The translations under genes were made by a program, and so were the position numbers. This document shows, one piece after another, positions 1 to 9,064 of a stretch of 64,000 nucleotides of DNA. Below the pieces are notes generated by a model. It was not told the origin of the DNA. It did not search any database and saw only the letters and a list, made by a program, of their open reading frames with translations. This stretch comes from Sphingomonas sp. 32-66-10. GTDB lineage: Bacteria > Pseudomonadota > Alphaproteobacteria > Sphingomonadales > Sphingomonadaceae. Positions within the stretch are counted from its first letter, which is position 1. Every line of letters starts with the position of its first letter. The stretch is taken from NCBI GenBank assembly GCA_002280565.1, contig NCEF01000020.1, positions 1-64,000 on the forward strand, written 5' to 3'.

Positions 1-341
<341 letters not shown>

Positions 342-357
342 GGTCACATCGCCAGTC

Positions 358-387
358 GCATGGGGACAGGTTCGTCCGTCCCCATGC
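358..387 (+). terminator. Hairpin downstream of rpoD
   Basis: GCATGGGGAC (358-367) and GTCCCCATGC (378-387) form a perfect 10-bp stem around a 10-nt loop just after the rpoD stop. No T-run follows, so it is either a weak intrinsic terminator or an mRNA 3'-end stabiliser. The rest of 388-574 has no convincing gene and presumably holds the promoter of the next operon. Confidence 0.55.
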
Positions 388-574
388 GGCGGCAAGGTGG
401 GCTGTTCGCTTCGGATAACCCCTTGCATCGGTTCCGGATTTGGCCTTCATTCGGGACAGACGGTTAAGCGGCGGCGGCTGACCGACGTTGGCGGACACCG
501 CATCTCGGCGACGACGATTGTGCCTTGCTTCGCGCAAGCATTACACGTCGCGCCGAAACAGGGGGCGTTGGCGC

Positions 575-1084
575 ATGCAAGCATCCGAACTTGAGCTTCC
601 GCTTGAACGCGACGTGTTTTCACGGACCTTGATCCGCGAACTCGCCGGGACGCTGCAGGACGTGGTCGGCCTTGATGACGCATCGGGTTATATCAGCGTC
701 GTCGGCGTCGCGGTCGGGGAACAGATCGATCGCCAATATCGCAGCGCGCTCGCCGTCGATCGCCTGACGCGGGCACAGGTCACCGACGTGCTGATCGACC
801 TCAAGCAGCGCATTCAAGGGGATTTCTTCGTGATCGAAGAGACCGAGGATCGGATTGTCCTTGGCAATCGCGCCTGCCCGTTCGGCGAACTGGTGCGCGA
901 CCGACCCTCGCTGTGCATGATGACGTCGAATGTGTTCGGCCACATCGCCGCGCAGAATTTGGGCTATGCCGCCGTCGACCTGGAACGCACGATCGCTGAG
1001 GGGCATCCCGATTGTCGCGTGACGGTCTATCTGCGCGCGAGCGACGACCTTCCACTCACCGCGCGCGCCTATCACGGACGGTGA
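575..1084 (+). CDS. MetOD1-like (methanogen output domain 1) sensory protein
   Basis: A 169-residue soluble protein that I match, from memory of the family, to the MetOD1 output domain found beside bacterial signalling genes. Three cysteines (Cys101 in a CPFG motif, Cys114, Cys147) are spaced like metal or iron-sulfur ligands. I chose ATG 575 because conservation-like sequence begins at MQASELELP; the 29 extra codons possible upstream are Arg-rich and look non-coding. The stop overlaps the kinase GTG by 4 bp, so this protein is probably made with the kinase and receiver and may supply their input signal. The ligand is unknown. The family name is moderately secure, the function is inference. 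Confidence 0.7.
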   Translation: MQASELELPLERDVFSRTLIRELAGTLQDVVGLDDASGYISVVGVAVGEQIDRQYRSALAVDRLTRAQVTDVLIDLKQRIQGDFFVIEETEDRIVLGNRACPFGELVRDRPSLCMMTSNVFGHIAAQNLGYAAVDLERTIAEGHPDCRVTVYLRASDDLPLTARAYHGR

Positions 1085-2127
1085 GTGCGCTGCTGTCTCG
1101 AGATGCAAAGGCCCTGCTCGACGGGCTGGCGGAGGCGGCGCTGATCGTGTCCGAGGACGGAACCGTGCTCGGCCTGAACCGGGCTGCCCAGCAGCGGCTC
1201 GGCAGCGATCTTCCGGGTCACTCGTTGTTCGATCGCCTGGCGGGAGACGGGCAGGACGCGTTGCGCTTCATCCAGCGCTGTTTCGGCTCATCTGCGCCGC
1301 TGGTCGGTGCCCTGATTGTGTCCGACGCGCGCGGCAGCAAGCGCCTGAAATGCCGTGGCAACCGCATCGCCCTGTCAGATGGCCCGGCAGTCCTGCTGCG
1401 CATGCTTGAAACCGACGAGGATCGGTTCGGCGCCCTCTCGCGCAAGGTGCATGAGCTTCATACCGAGATCACCCAGCGCAAACATGCCGAGGCGGTGCTT
1501 CAGGAGTCGCTGCGGGAACGCGAGCTGTTGCTGCGCGAATTGCAGCACCGGGTTAAGAACAACATGCAGATGCTCGCGGGAATGCTGCAGGGCGGCGCGC
1601 GCGAGGCGACGAGCAACGAGGCACAACTCGCGCTGCGCGACGCCGCCAATCGCTTCTCAGCGGTCAGTGCGGTGCAACAACTGCTCTATGGTTCGGGACG
1701 GCTGGATACGATCGGATCCGAGGCGCTGGTGAACAGCCTGCTGGCAAGTCTGGCGGGCATGACCCGCACGCCGTTGAAAACCACAACGCACGTCGATGCC
1801 GTGGATTTACCGATCGAGCCGGCGACCCCGATCGCGCTCGTGCTCAACGAATTGCTGGTCAATGCTGTCAAATACGGTGTGCCGACGCGGGGCGAACAGC
1901 ATATCGCCGTCGAATTCCGGAACGAAGCAGGGCACGTCACGATGGTGGTTCACGACAATGGCCCGGGCTTTGCCGGACCTGACGCGCAGCGCCGGGCCTC
2001 CGGCCTCGGCCTCGTCCGGGCGCTGCTCCGCCAGCTTGGCGGAAGGCTCGATATCGAAAATCAGGACGGCGCGCGCTGCGTGACGCGGTTTGTGCTGCCG
2101 GCTGCACGCCTCGGAGAGTCGCAATGA
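1081..2127 (+). CDS. PAS-HWE/HisKA_2 sensor histidine kinase, cytoplasmic
   Basis: A 348-residue kinase starting at GTG 1081, which overlaps the previous stop as GTGA. The N-terminal ~110 residues look like a PAS domain ([19 protein letters not shown]). A short coiled linker leads to the HisKA_2 dimerisation motif [16 protein letters not shown] with His157 as the predicted phosphoacceptor. The ATPase domain follows, with the N-box [11 protein letters not shown], the G1 box DNGPGF and the G2 region [14 protein letters not shown]. No membrane segment or signal peptide is visible, so it should sense an intracellular cue, perhaps through the MetOD1 protein. Its stop overlaps the receiver gene as ATGA, which makes that protein its likely partner. 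Confidence 0.9.
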   Translation: MSALLSRDAKALLDGLAEAALIVSEDGTVLGLNRAAQQRLGSDLPGHSLFDRLAGDGQDALRFIQRCFGSSAPLVGALIVSDARGSKRLKCRGNRIALSDGPAVLLRMLETDEDRFGALSRKVHELHTEITQRKHAEAVLQESLRERELLLRELQHRVKNNMQMLAGMLQGGAREATSNEAQLALRDAANRFSAVSAVQQLLYGSGRLDTIGSEALVNSLLASLAGMTRTPLKTTTHVDAVDLPIEPATPIALVLNELLVNAVKYGVPTRGEQHIAVEFRNEAGHVTMVVHDNGPGFAGPDAQRRASGLGLVRALLRQLGGRLDIENQDGARCVTRFVLPAARLGESQ

Positions 2128-2600
2128 TCGCCCTCGACACTGCCATGATCTGGACCATGACCGTTCCGCCCCCCGGAGAGACGCCGGAGTCGGACCCAAG
2201 CTTCGGGCCTGAACCATCGGCGAATCGTGCCCGGATACTGGTCGTCGAAGACAATTACTTCGTCGCACTGAGCGTCGAGTCGGCGTTGCTGGACGCTGGC
2301 TATGAGGTCGTCGGCGTCGTCGATAGCGGCGAAGAAGCATTGCAAAGCGTGGCGGAGGCCGCCCCGGATCTGGTCCTGATGGACATCCGGCTCGCCGGAG
2401 AGCTCGACGGGATCGAAACCGCGGTCGCGATGCACGGCATGAACATCGCCAGCCTGTTCGCCAGCGCGCATTGCGACGACGCGATCCGGGCGCGTGGTGC
2501 GGCGGCCGACCCGCGCGGCTGGCTGGTCAAGCCGTTCACCGACGCGCAGATGCTCGCCGCCGTCCGCCTGGCGCTCGAGACACCACAGAAAGGGCACTGA
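2124..2600 (+). CDS. Single-domain response regulator
   Basis: A 158-residue receiver-only protein. After a ~37-residue Pro-rich lead it shows the acidic pair in VVEDN (Glu42, Asp43), the phosphoacceptor Asp87 in LMDIRL, Ser114 in the ASAH switch position and Lys136 in VKPF. No output domain follows. Such receivers act by protein-protein contact or as phosphate shuttles. It is translationally coupled to the upstream HWE kinase (ATGA overlap), so that kinase is its probable phosphodonor. A shorter start at ATG 2157 would remove most of the N-terminal extension and cannot be excluded. The nearby rpoD is not obviously connected. Confidence 0.88.
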   Translation: MIALDTAMIWTMTVPPPGETPESDPSFGPEPSANRARILVVEDNYFVALSVESALLDAGYEVVGVVDSGEEALQSVAEAAPDLVLMDIRLAGELDGIETAVAMHGMNIASLFASAHCDDAIRARGAAADPRGWLVKPFTDAQMLAAVRLALETPQKGH

Positions 2601-2686
2601 CTCCGCCCGCCACACTGCGGTGACCATTCCCCTTGCCCTTCCCCATTTCCCCGCTAGCCTCTGGTCACAACAAAAAAGGACCGGGC

Positions 2687-3985
2687 ATGCGGCATATCGC
2701 GGTGATCGGATCGGGGCCGGCGGGATATTACACCGCAGAGGCATGCCAGAAACAGTTCGGAGAGGATGTCCGGGTCGACATCATCGACCGGCTACCCGTC
2801 CCGTTCGGCCTGATCCGCAGCGGCGTTGCACCCGACCACCAGTCGATCAAAAGCGTGTCGCGACGCTATGAGGCGGTCGCGCTGACCGACACGGTCCGCT
2901 TCGTCGGCAATGTCACGGTCGGCAAGGACGTGACCATCCCGGAATTGATGGGCCTGTACGACGCGGTGGTGCTGGCGACCGGTGCACCGTTCGATCGCCC
3001 GCTGGAAATCCCCGGCGCGGACCTGCCGGGCGTCACCGGATCGGCCGCGTTTGTCGGCTGGTATAACGGCCATCCCGACTTTGCGGCGCTGAACCCGCCG
3101 CTCGGCGGACCCGGCGCGGTGGTGATCGGCAACGGCAATGTCGCGCTCGACGTCGCCCGCATCCTCGCCAAGACGCGCGGTGAGTTTGCCGGATCGGATA
3201 TCGTCAGCCCCGCGCTCAACGCGCTGGTCGACTCGGGGATCGAGACGATCACACTGCTCGGCCGACGCGGCCCGCACCAGATTGCGATGACGCCCAAGGA
3301 ACTGGGTGAGCTCGCCAATCTGACGCGCGCCGCACCGGTGGTCGATCCAGCCGATTTTCCGCCCGATCTGGACGACGCGCTGCTTGAGCCCGGCCATCGC
3401 AAGGCGGTGACGCATCTGCGCAACTTTGCCGCCGCCCATGTCGACAAGCCGGTCCATATCATCTTCGATTTCTACGCCATGCCGGTGCGGATCGAGGGCG
3501 ATGGCCGCGCCGAACGCGTCATCGTCGAGCGCACGCGACTCGATGAACGCGGCGCCGCGATCGGCACGGGCGAGACCTATGCGATCCCCGCCGGGCTGGT
3601 CGTGTCGTGCATCGGCTACCGCACACCCAAGATCGAGGGCGTGCCCTATGACGACCGCGCCGGGCGCTTCGCCAATGACGAGGGCCGCGTGCTGCCCGGT
3701 CTGTATGCCGTGGGTTGGGCGCGGCGCGGGCCGACCGGCACCATCGGCACCAACCGCCCGGATGGCTTTGCCATCGCTGAGAAAATTGCGGAAGACGCAC
3801 CGGGCGGCACCGGCAAGGCGGGTCGCCCCGGCCTCGATGCGCTGCTCGCGTCGCGCAACGTCGATGTCGTCACCTTTCGCGACTGGCAAAAGATCGACGC
3901 CGCCGAGATCGCCGCCGCCCGCAGCGATTCGCCGCGGGAGAAGTTCACCAGCGTATCCGGAATGCTCGACGCGCGCGGCGCGTGA
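2687..3985 (+). CDS. FAD-dependent ferredoxin--NADP+ reductase (FprA/adrenodoxin reductase type)
   Basis: A 432-residue flavoprotein of the adrenodoxin-reductase family, which moves electrons between NADPH and a ferredoxin. An FAD-binding Rossmann motif, VIGSGPAGYYTAE, sits at residues 6-18, followed by the family signature PFGLIRSGVAPDHQSIK. A second dinucleotide motif, VVIGNGNVALDVARIL, binds NADPH, and WARRGPTGTIGTNRPDG near the C-terminus matches the FAD-closing segment. ATG 2687 was chosen because AAAAGGA lies 6 bases upstream and the Rossmann strand starts immediately; the 18 codons further upstream are not family-like. It is probably monocistronic, with a tRNA downstream. The ferredoxin partner is not in the window. 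Confidence 0.9.
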   Translation: MRHIAVIGSGPAGYYTAEACQKQFGEDVRVDIIDRLPVPFGLIRSGVAPDHQSIKSVSRRYEAVALTDTVRFVGNVTVGKDVTIPELMGLYDAVVLATGAPFDRPLEIPGADLPGVTGSAAFVGWYNGHPDFAALNPPLGGPGAVVIGNGNVALDVARILAKTRGEFAGSDIVSPALNALVDSGIETITLLGRRGPHQIAMTPKELGELANLTRAAPVVDPADFPPDLDDALLEPGHRKAVTHLRNFAAAHVDKPVHIIFDFYAMPVRIEGDGRAERVIVERTRLDERGAAIGTGETYAIPAGLVVSCIGYRTPKIEGVPYDDRAGRFANDEGRVLPGLYAVGWARRGPTGTIGTNRPDGFAIAEKIAEDAPGGTGKAGRPGLDALLASRNVDVVTFRDWQKIDAAEIAAARSDSPREKFTSVSGMLDARGA

Positions 3986-4006
3986 AAAAACCGTGCAACG
4001 CAGTGC

Positions 4007-4034
4007 TTGCACAGCCGCAATGTGCCGGTTATAG
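4007..4034 (+). promoter_or_regulatory. Putative promoter of tRNA-Pro
   Basis: TTGCAC (4007-4012) and TTATAG (4029-4034) are separated by 16 bases and lie about 64 bases upstream of the mature tRNA. They fit a sigma-70 type -35/-10 pair. This is a visual match only. Confidence 0.4.
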
Positions 4035-4097
4035 GCGCGCCTCCAAGCGACGCGGTCTGCCCACCCGGGGCCTTTGACAAGGACTTCGCCGCTCAGT

Positions 4098-4174
4098 CGG
4101 GGAATAGCTCAGCCTGGTAGAGCACTGCCTTCGGGAGGCAGGGGCCGGAGGTTCGAATCCTCTTTCCCCGACCA
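4098..4174 (+). tRNA. tRNA-Pro (anticodon CGG)
   Basis: A 77-nt cloverleaf. The acceptor arms CGGGGAA and TTCCCCG pair over 7 bp, followed by an encoded ACCA tail. The anticodon stem CTGCC/GGCAG encloses the loop TTCGGGA, giving anticodon CGG, which reads the proline codon CCG. The T-loop GTTCGAATC is canonical. CCG is a heavily used codon in this GC-rich genome. No integrase or attachment duplication is visible beside it. Confidence 0.96.
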
Positions 4175-4208
4175 TTTCATCGACCGAACGATTTGCGAGC
4201 GCGAAGGG

Positions 4209-5564
4209 CTACAACCCCTCGCCGCCCACCCAATGTGCGTTGGACAGCCGCCGCGCGACATCCCAGGTCTGGCGGCGGATATCCGGCACCGCGACGATTT
4301 CCCAGAACGCCCCGCGCGTCATCGGGCCGAGCGCGAAGAGGCGCGGATTGGCGCGGCCGTCTGCGCCGATCACCTCCCCTGCCCCATTCACGTCGATTCC
4401 CAGATGCGCGGCATCGGGCCGGATTGCCCCCGACTCACGCAGCGCGACCAGCAGCGGATCGGTGGTGCGCCCCAGATCGCCCAGCGGCCCGGTGCAATTG
4501 ACCACGCGCCGGACTTGCAGGGTTTGCGCCGCATCGGCACCACGCGGTCGCCAGTGCAGCGTCACCTCGCCAACTCCGGGCTCGAAGCCCAGCGTCTTGC
4601 CCGCCATCACCTGCAACTGCCCCCGCGCCGCCATTGCGTCGAGCCGGTCCGCCACCTGCGGGGCGAGGCGATGGCGATGCACGTCCCACCATGGCCGCAG
4701 ATGCCGGAGGAACCGCCCGCGCTCAGCCACGCTCGCATTCGCCCACATCGGCTGCGTGAACGGGCGCAGCTCGTCCACCGCATTGCGCCAGCCGATCTCG
4801 GTGGCACGGGCGCGAACCTTGCGAACCAATGCCGAAGCCACCGTCGCGGGCCGCGCATCGATCCGCTCCCACGCCGCGCCGCTCTCGTGCCGCCGGGGCA
4901 GCAACCCGCGCCGTGACAGCGCCACGATCCGCCCGCCAAAGCCGCGCGCCTCCAGCGTCAGCGCGACGTCGATCATGGTGAGGCCCGTGCCGATCACCAG
5001 CACGGTATCGGTGTCGTTCAAGCCATCCGCGATATCCCCGGCCCAGGGGTCGCCCTTGTACAGTTCGCCTGGCAGCGCTGCGGGATCGAGCCCCGGCGGG
5101 TCGTGCGGCGGCAGATTGCCAACCGCCAGCACCGCCGCGTCCGCGCCGATCGCGCTCCCGTCCGCCATCGCCAACGCAACACCATCGGCGCGCTGTTCGA
5201 GCCCGGCCACCGCACCACGCACAACGCTCAGCCGCCCGTCGCTCCCCGCCACCGCCGCATCGAGCAATTCGCGCAGATACGCGCCATAGGTCACCCGCGC
5301 GGCAAAGGCATTGGCCGCATCCGCCACCCCGCGCGCCGCCAGCCACTCGGCGAAATGCCCCGGCTGGTCGGGAAAGGCGCTCATATTGCTCGCGCGGACA
5401 TTGAGCACATGGCTGGGATGCGCCGCGCCATAGGCCAGCCCCAACCCGGGCGTCGTACCACGCTCGATCAGCGTCGCGCGTGGCCCCTTGTGCCGCAACA
5501 GGTTGATCGCCTGCAGCGTCCCTGAAAACCCCGCACCGATGATCGCGACATGCTCGATCCGCAT
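4209..5564 (-). CDS. FAD/NAD(P)-binding protein (NAD_binding_9 type)
   Basis: A 451-residue putative flavin-dependent oxidoreductase. The N-terminus MRIEHVAIIGAGFSGTL is a textbook FAD Rossmann motif. GLGLAYGAAHPSHVLNVRA and MSAFPDQPGHFAEWL resemble the FAD_NAD(P)-binding family often annotated as hydroxyacylglutathione hydrolase-like or lycopene-cyclase-like proteins, whose reactions are mostly unknown. A second dinucleotide motif, VLVIGTGLTMIDVAL, follows in the middle, and the conserved VNCTGP lies near the C-terminus. ATG 5564 was picked over 20 upstream codons because the Rossmann strand starts there and the preceding gene ends one base before it. It probably forms an operon with the small DUF6356-like gene and hutC/hutF upstream. 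Confidence 0.8.
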   Translation of the reverse strand: MRIEHVAIIGAGFSGTLQAINLLRHKGPRATLIERGTTPGLGLAYGAAHPSHVLNVRASNMSAFPDQPGHFAEWLAARGVADAANAFAARVTYGAYLRELLDAAVAGSDGRLSVVRGAVAGLEQRADGVALAMADGSAIGADAAVLAVGNLPPHDPPGLDPAALPGELYKGDPWAGDIADGLNDTDTVLVIGTGLTMIDVALTLEARGFGGRIVALSRRGLLPRRHESGAAWERIDARPATVASALVRKVRARATEIGWRNAVDELRPFTQPMWANASVAERGRFLRHLRPWWDVHRHRLAPQVADRLDAMAARGQLQVMAGKTLGFEPGVGEVTLHWRPRGADAAQTLQVRRVVNCTGPLGDLGRTTDPLLVALRESGAIRPDAAHLGIDVNGAGEVIGADGRANPRLFALGPMTRGAFWEIVAVPDIRRQTWDVARRLSNAHWVGGEGL

Positions 5565-5565
5565 C

Positions 5566-5844
5566 CTAGATCTCGTAATCGAGCTGCCACTCCGGCGTGG
5601 CGAAGGCAGGCGGCTCCTTGGCAAAGGCCGGCTGGCGCGCCTTCATCGTCGCATAGAGCGACTTCACCGTATCGCTCGCGGTCCGCACGAACAGCACGGG
5701 CACGACCGCATGGACAATACACGCCAGCCCGCCCCCGACCATCCGCACCCCGAAACCGGCGGCGGTGGCGAAATGCTCGCCATAGCTTTCGCCGACATCG
5801 CGCGGGTGGTCCAGGAACAGGCGGTTGAACATCTGCGTCTCCAT
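5566..5844 (-). CDS. Small DUF6356-like membrane-associated protein
   Basis: A 92-residue protein beginning METQMFNRLFLDHPRDVGESY. It has one hydrophobic stretch (GGGLACIVHAVVPVLFV, about residues 37-53) that could be a membrane helix, and an acidic C-terminus ending WQLDYEI. I recall this layout (HP-RDVGESYGEH near the start and a central helix) from the uncharacterised DUF6356 family common in sphingomonads. A start four codons in (MFNRLF) is equally possible. It sits between the flavoprotein and hutC in the same direction with 1- and 8-bp gaps, so it is likely co-transcribed. Its function is unknown. Confidence 0.7.
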   Translation of the reverse strand: METQMFNRLFLDHPRDVGESYGEHFATAAGFGVRMVGGGLACIVHAVVPVLFVRTASDTVKSLYATMKARQPAFAKEPPAFATPEWQLDYEI

Positions 5845-5852
5845 GCATGCCG

Positions 5853-6548
5853 CTAACCGCGCGGCGTGAAATCCTCGACCAGCTGGTAATGCTCGCCCGG
5901 AAAGATCTGGCGCGCGAACGTCACCGGTGCCTTGCCGCGCCACGTCCAGCGCTCGACCTGAAGGCACGGCGCGCCCTCGGTCAGCTTCAACCGTCCTGCC
6001 GCCTCCGCGCTCGCCCCCACCGCCGCGATCCGGTGCCGCGCATCGGTCCACGGGATATTCGCGAGCAGCCAGTTGCCCGGCGCCATCGCCGAAAAATCCG
6101 CATCCGCCGCATTCGGCGCAGCGGCGAGGTCGAGCCAGCGCTCTTCCCAGCCGAACGGCGCGCGCCCGGCATGATGCACCCCGGTCAGCACCAGCCACCC
6201 GCTACCGGACCCGCGCACCGGAAACCCGGTCGGCGCGCGGCGATGCAGGTTCACCGTCAACAATTCCCAGCGATAGGCCTCGCCCCGCTCGGCGATCAGC
6301 GCAGCGATGTCCGGCACGCCCACGACCGGGGTGCGGATCGCCGGCCGCGCAACGAAGCTGCCCGCGCGCCGCTTGCGCTCGATCAGCCCCTCGCTGGCGA
6401 GCCGGCTCAGCGCCTTGTTCGCCGTCGCGCGCGCGCAGCGATACGCCTCCATCAACTCATATTCGGTCGGAACGCGCGTGCCCGGCCCCCATTCGCCCGA
6501 ACGGATGCGCCCCTCGATCTCGCCGCGGATCCGCGCCTCGACGCTCAT
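5853..6548 (-). CDS. hutC: Histidine utilisation repressor HutC (GntR family)
   Basis: A 231-residue transcription factor. Residues 1-66 are a winged helix-turn-helix of the GntR type (GTRVPTEYELMEAYRCARATANKALSRLASEGLI, described here in two parts: recognition helix around ARATANKAL, wing around RKRRAGSFV). The C-terminal ~160 residues fit the UTRA ligand-binding domain of the HutC subfamily, which in known systems binds urocanate and releases DNA. It lies directly behind hutF, four bases apart, and opposite hutI, so it should repress both hut units through the palindrome at 7836-7849. The identification rests on the family plus this context. Confidence 0.92.
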   Translation of the reverse strand: MSVEARIRGEIEGRIRSGEWGPGTRVPTEYELMEAYRCARATANKALSRLASEGLIERKRRAGSFVARPAIRTPVVGVPDIAALIAERGEAYRWELLTVNLHRRAPTGFPVRGSGSGWLVLTGVHHAGRAPFGWEERWLDLAAAPNAADADFSAMAPGNWLLANIPWTDARHRIAAVGASAEAAGRLKLTEGAPCLQVERWTWRGKAPVTFARQIFPGEHYQLVEDFTPRG

Positions 6549-6552
6549 GCCA

Positions 6553-7830
6553 TCAGGCTCCGCAGCGCGATGCGATAGCGCGCCTCGATCGCCTCGCGAT
6601 ACCGGTGCCGCCCAAAATCCAGCTGTCGATCAGCGCATCGCCGCTGCGGCCCTCGAACGCCGGATCGCTACGGTCGAGCGACACGATGTCCGCCGGACGC
6701 CCTGCGGCCAGACCGGTTTCGACCCCCAGCGACTGACCACCGCCACGCACCGCCGCATCGAACAGCCGCGCACCCGTCGAAGGCCGCTCCGCGCTCGCCA
6801 GCTGGTTGCGTCCGCGCAATGTCAGCCGCTGGCCATATTCGAGCACCCTTAACTCCTCCGCCGCATCGATCCGCACGTTCGAATCGCTCCCCACACCAAG
6901 AGCGCCGCCGCTATCGAGAAACGCGCTTGCGGGAAACAGCCCGTCGCCCAGATTGGCCTCGGTGATCGGGCACAGTCCGGCCACCGCCCCGCGCGCGACG
7001 ATCTCCGCAACCTCTTGCCGATCGACATGCGTCGCATGCACCAGCGTCCAGCGTGCATCGACCGGCACCGCGTCGAGCAGCCAGCGCACCGGCCGCTGCC
7101 CGCTCCACGCGATACAATCGTCCACTTCCTTCACCTGCTCGGCGATATGGATATGCACCGGCCCGCCTCCGGCGATCGGCAGCAGCGCGCCCAGCTCATC
7201 CGGCGTCACCGCGCGCAGGCTGTGCGGCGCAATCCCGATCACCCCGTCGGACGGCAGCATCGCCCCGGCGCGCGCGACCAGATCGGCAAAGCCATCGACG
7301 CCATTGATAAACCGCGCCTGCGCCGCACCCGGAGCCTGTCCCCCAAACCCGCCATGCGCGTAAAACACCGGCAGCAGTGTGAGGCCGATCCCCGCCGTAT
7401 CCGCCGCCACCGCGATCCGCCCGCTCATCTCGGCGACATCGGCATAGCGCGACCCGTCCGGCGCATGGTGGAGATAATGAAACTCGCCGACCCGCGTGAA
7501 GCCGCTCTCGAGCATCTCGGCATAGGCCAGCGCCGCAATCGCCTCGCACTGCTCCGGCCCGATCTTCGCCACGAACCGGTACATCAGCTCACGCCACGAC
7601 CAGAAATCGTCGTCCGACGCGCCGCGCACCTCGGTCAGCCCCGCCATCGCCCGCTGAAAGGCATGGCTGTGCAGGTTCGGCAGCCCCGGCAGCGCCGCGA
7701 AATGCCGCTCGTCGCTCCGGTCAGGTTCGACCCCGACCTCGACCCGCTCGATCCGCCCATCCACCAGCGTCAACCGGACCCGATCGGTCCAGCCATGATC
7801 CAGCAACGCAGTTTCGAACCAGAGCGCCAT
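6553..7830 (-). CDS. hutF: Formimidoylglutamate deiminase HutF
   Basis: A 425-residue amidohydrolase that converts N-formimidoyl-L-glutamate to N-formyl-L-glutamate and ammonia, the fourth step of the five-enzyme histidine pathway. Visible metal and catalytic features are [16 protein letters not shown] (HxH motif), [15 protein letters not shown] and the Asp in [11 protein letters not shown] 7830 is used because the 26 upstream codons run through the operator into the divergent gene. With hutG present and no direct HutG-type formimidase needed, the window encodes the Pseudomonas-like route via formylglutamate. It is transcribed with hutC, probably under HutC control from the short intergenic region. 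Confidence 0.94.
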   Translation of the reverse strand: MALWFETALLDHGWTDRVRLTLVDGRIERVEVGVEPDRSDERHFAALPGLPNLHSHAFQRAMAGLTEVRGASDDDFWSWRELMYRFVAKIGPEQCEAIAALAYAEMLESGFTRVGEFHYLHHAPDGSRYADVAEMSGRIAVAADTAGIGLTLLPVFYAHGGFGGQAPGAAQARFINGVDGFADLVARAGAMLPSDGVIGIAPHSLRAVTPDELGALLPIAGGGPVHIHIAEQVKEVDDCIAWSGQRPVRWLLDAVPVDARWTLVHATHVDRQEVAEIVARGAVAGLCPITEANLGDGLFPASAFLDSGGALGVGSDSNVRIDAAEELRVLEYGQRLTLRGRNQLASAERPSTGARLFDAAVRGGGQSLGVETGLAAGRPADIVSLDRSDPAFEGRSGDALIDSWILGGTGIARRSRRAIASRCGA

Positions 7831-7835
7831 GCGAA

Positions 7836-7849
7836 TATGTCTAGACATA
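7836..7849. promoter_or_regulatory. Probable HutC operator, perfect 14-bp palindrome
   Basis: TATGTCTAGACATA is an exact palindrome between the divergent hutF (start 7830) and hutI (start 7877). Its core GTCTAGAC fits the GTMTAKAC consensus known for HutC-subfamily GntR operators. The position, 5 bases upstream of the hutF ATG and 27 upstream of hutI, lets one bound dimer block both units. Confidence 0.72.
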
Positions 7850-7876
7850 ATGGCCGCGCTGTCCAACACTAAACGC

Positions 7877-9064
7877 ATGCCGATTCCCGCCGACAAACTC
7901 TGGCGCAACGCCCGCCTCGCGACGATGACGGGTGGCGGCTTGGGCGTGATCGAGCATGGCGCGGTTGCGGCGGTCGGCGATACGATCAGTTATGTCGGCC
8001 ACGACGCAGAAGCCCCGGACGCGGTCGAAATCTTCGACTGCGACGGCCGCTGGATCACCCCCGGCTTGATCGACTGCCACACCCACCTCGTCCACGCCGG
8101 CAACCGGGCGAGGGAGTTCGAGGCCCGCCTCAATGGCGCGACCTATGAGGAGATCGCCCGCGCCGGCGGCGGCATCCTCTCCACCGTTACCGCCACCCGC
8201 GCGGCCAGCGAGGACGAGCTGATTGCGAGCGCCCAGCCCCGGCTCGACCAGTTGATCGGCGAAGGCGTCACCACGGTCGAGATCAAGTCCGGCTACGGCC
8301 TGACGCTCGACGACGAACTCAAGATGCTCCGCGCCGCCCGCCGCCTCGGCGAAGTCCGCAACATCCGCATCTGCACCACCCTGCTCGCCGCCCACGCCGT
8401 CCCGCCCGAATATAAGGGCGATGCCGATGGCTATGTCGATCTGGTGTGCCGCGAGATCATCCCCGCCGCAGTCGGACTCGCCGAAGCCGTGGATGCCTTT
8501 TGCGAAGGCATCGGTTTCACCCCGGAACAGACCGACCGCATCCTGACAGCCGCCGTCGCCCACGGCCTGCCCGTCAAGCTCCACGCCGAGCAACTGTCGA
8601 ACCTCAACGGCGCAGCACTCGCCGCCCGCCACGGCGCGCTATCCGCCGATCACCTCGAGCATCTCGACGCCGCCGGCATTGCCGCAATGGCCGCCAGCGG
8701 TACCGTCGCCACGCTCCTCCCCGGCGCCTTCTACTTCACCCGCGAAGAGCGTCGCCCGCCGCTTCAAGCCCTGCGCGACGCGCGCGTCCCGATCGCGCTC
8801 GCCACCGACTGCAACCCCGGCACCTCGCCGATGGCGTCGATCCTGCTGGCGATGAACATGGGCGCGACGTTCTTCCGCCTGACCGTCGCCGAATGCCTGC
8901 GCGGCGTCACGGTCAACGCCGCCCGCGCGCTCGGCATCGCCGGCGGCACGCTGCAACCCGGCCGCCCCGCCGATCTGGCCATCTGGGACATCTCCGACCC
9001 CGCCGAGCTGGTCTACCGCATCGCCGCCAACCCCCTCCATTCCCGAGTTTTCTCAAGGCTATGA
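7877..9064 (+). CDS. hutI: Imidazolonepropionase HutI
   Basis: A 395-residue amidohydrolase that opens 4-imidazolone-5-propanoate to N-formimidoyl-L-glutamate, step three of histidine degradation. Metal-binding motifs are [15 protein letters not shown] near residue 70, [18 protein letters not shown] and the catalytic Asp in [13 protein letters not shown] 7877 (MPIPADKLW) is preferred to ATG 7850, because the latter would abut the operator palindrome and leave no room for divergent promoters. The stop overlaps hutH as ATGA, so this is the first gene of the hutI-H-G-U operon, predicted to be induced by urocanate through HutC. Confidence 0.95.
   Translation: MPIPADKLWRNARLATMTGGGLGVIEHGAVAAVGDTISYVGHDAEAPDAVEIFDCDGRWITPGLIDCHTHLVHAGNRAREFEARLNGATYEEIARAGGGILSTVTATRAASEDELIASAQPRLDQLIGEGVTTVEIKSGYGLTLDDELKMLRAARRLGEVRNIRICTTLLAAHAVPPEYKGDADGYVDLVCREIIPAAVGLAEAVDAFCEGIGFTPEQTDRILTAAVAHGLPVKLHAEQLSNLNGAALAARHGALSADHLEHLDAAGIAAMAASGTVATLLPGAFYFTREERRPPLQALRDARVPIALATDCNPGTSPMASILLAMNMGATFFRLTVAECLRGVTVNAARALGIAGGTLQPGRPADLAIWDISDPAELVYRIAANPLHSRVFSRL

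Noticed and set aside
4074..4916. Long plus-strand ORF over the flavoprotein gene
   Set aside because: It is antisense to a convincing Rossmann-fold protein and runs through the tRNA; composition is Arg/Pro/His-rich shadow.
8446..9060. N-terminal extension of hutH
   Set aside because: The open frame runs 205 codons upstream inside hutI but is Arg-rich shadow sequence; the ATG at 9061 with ATGA overlap and family N-terminus is decisive.
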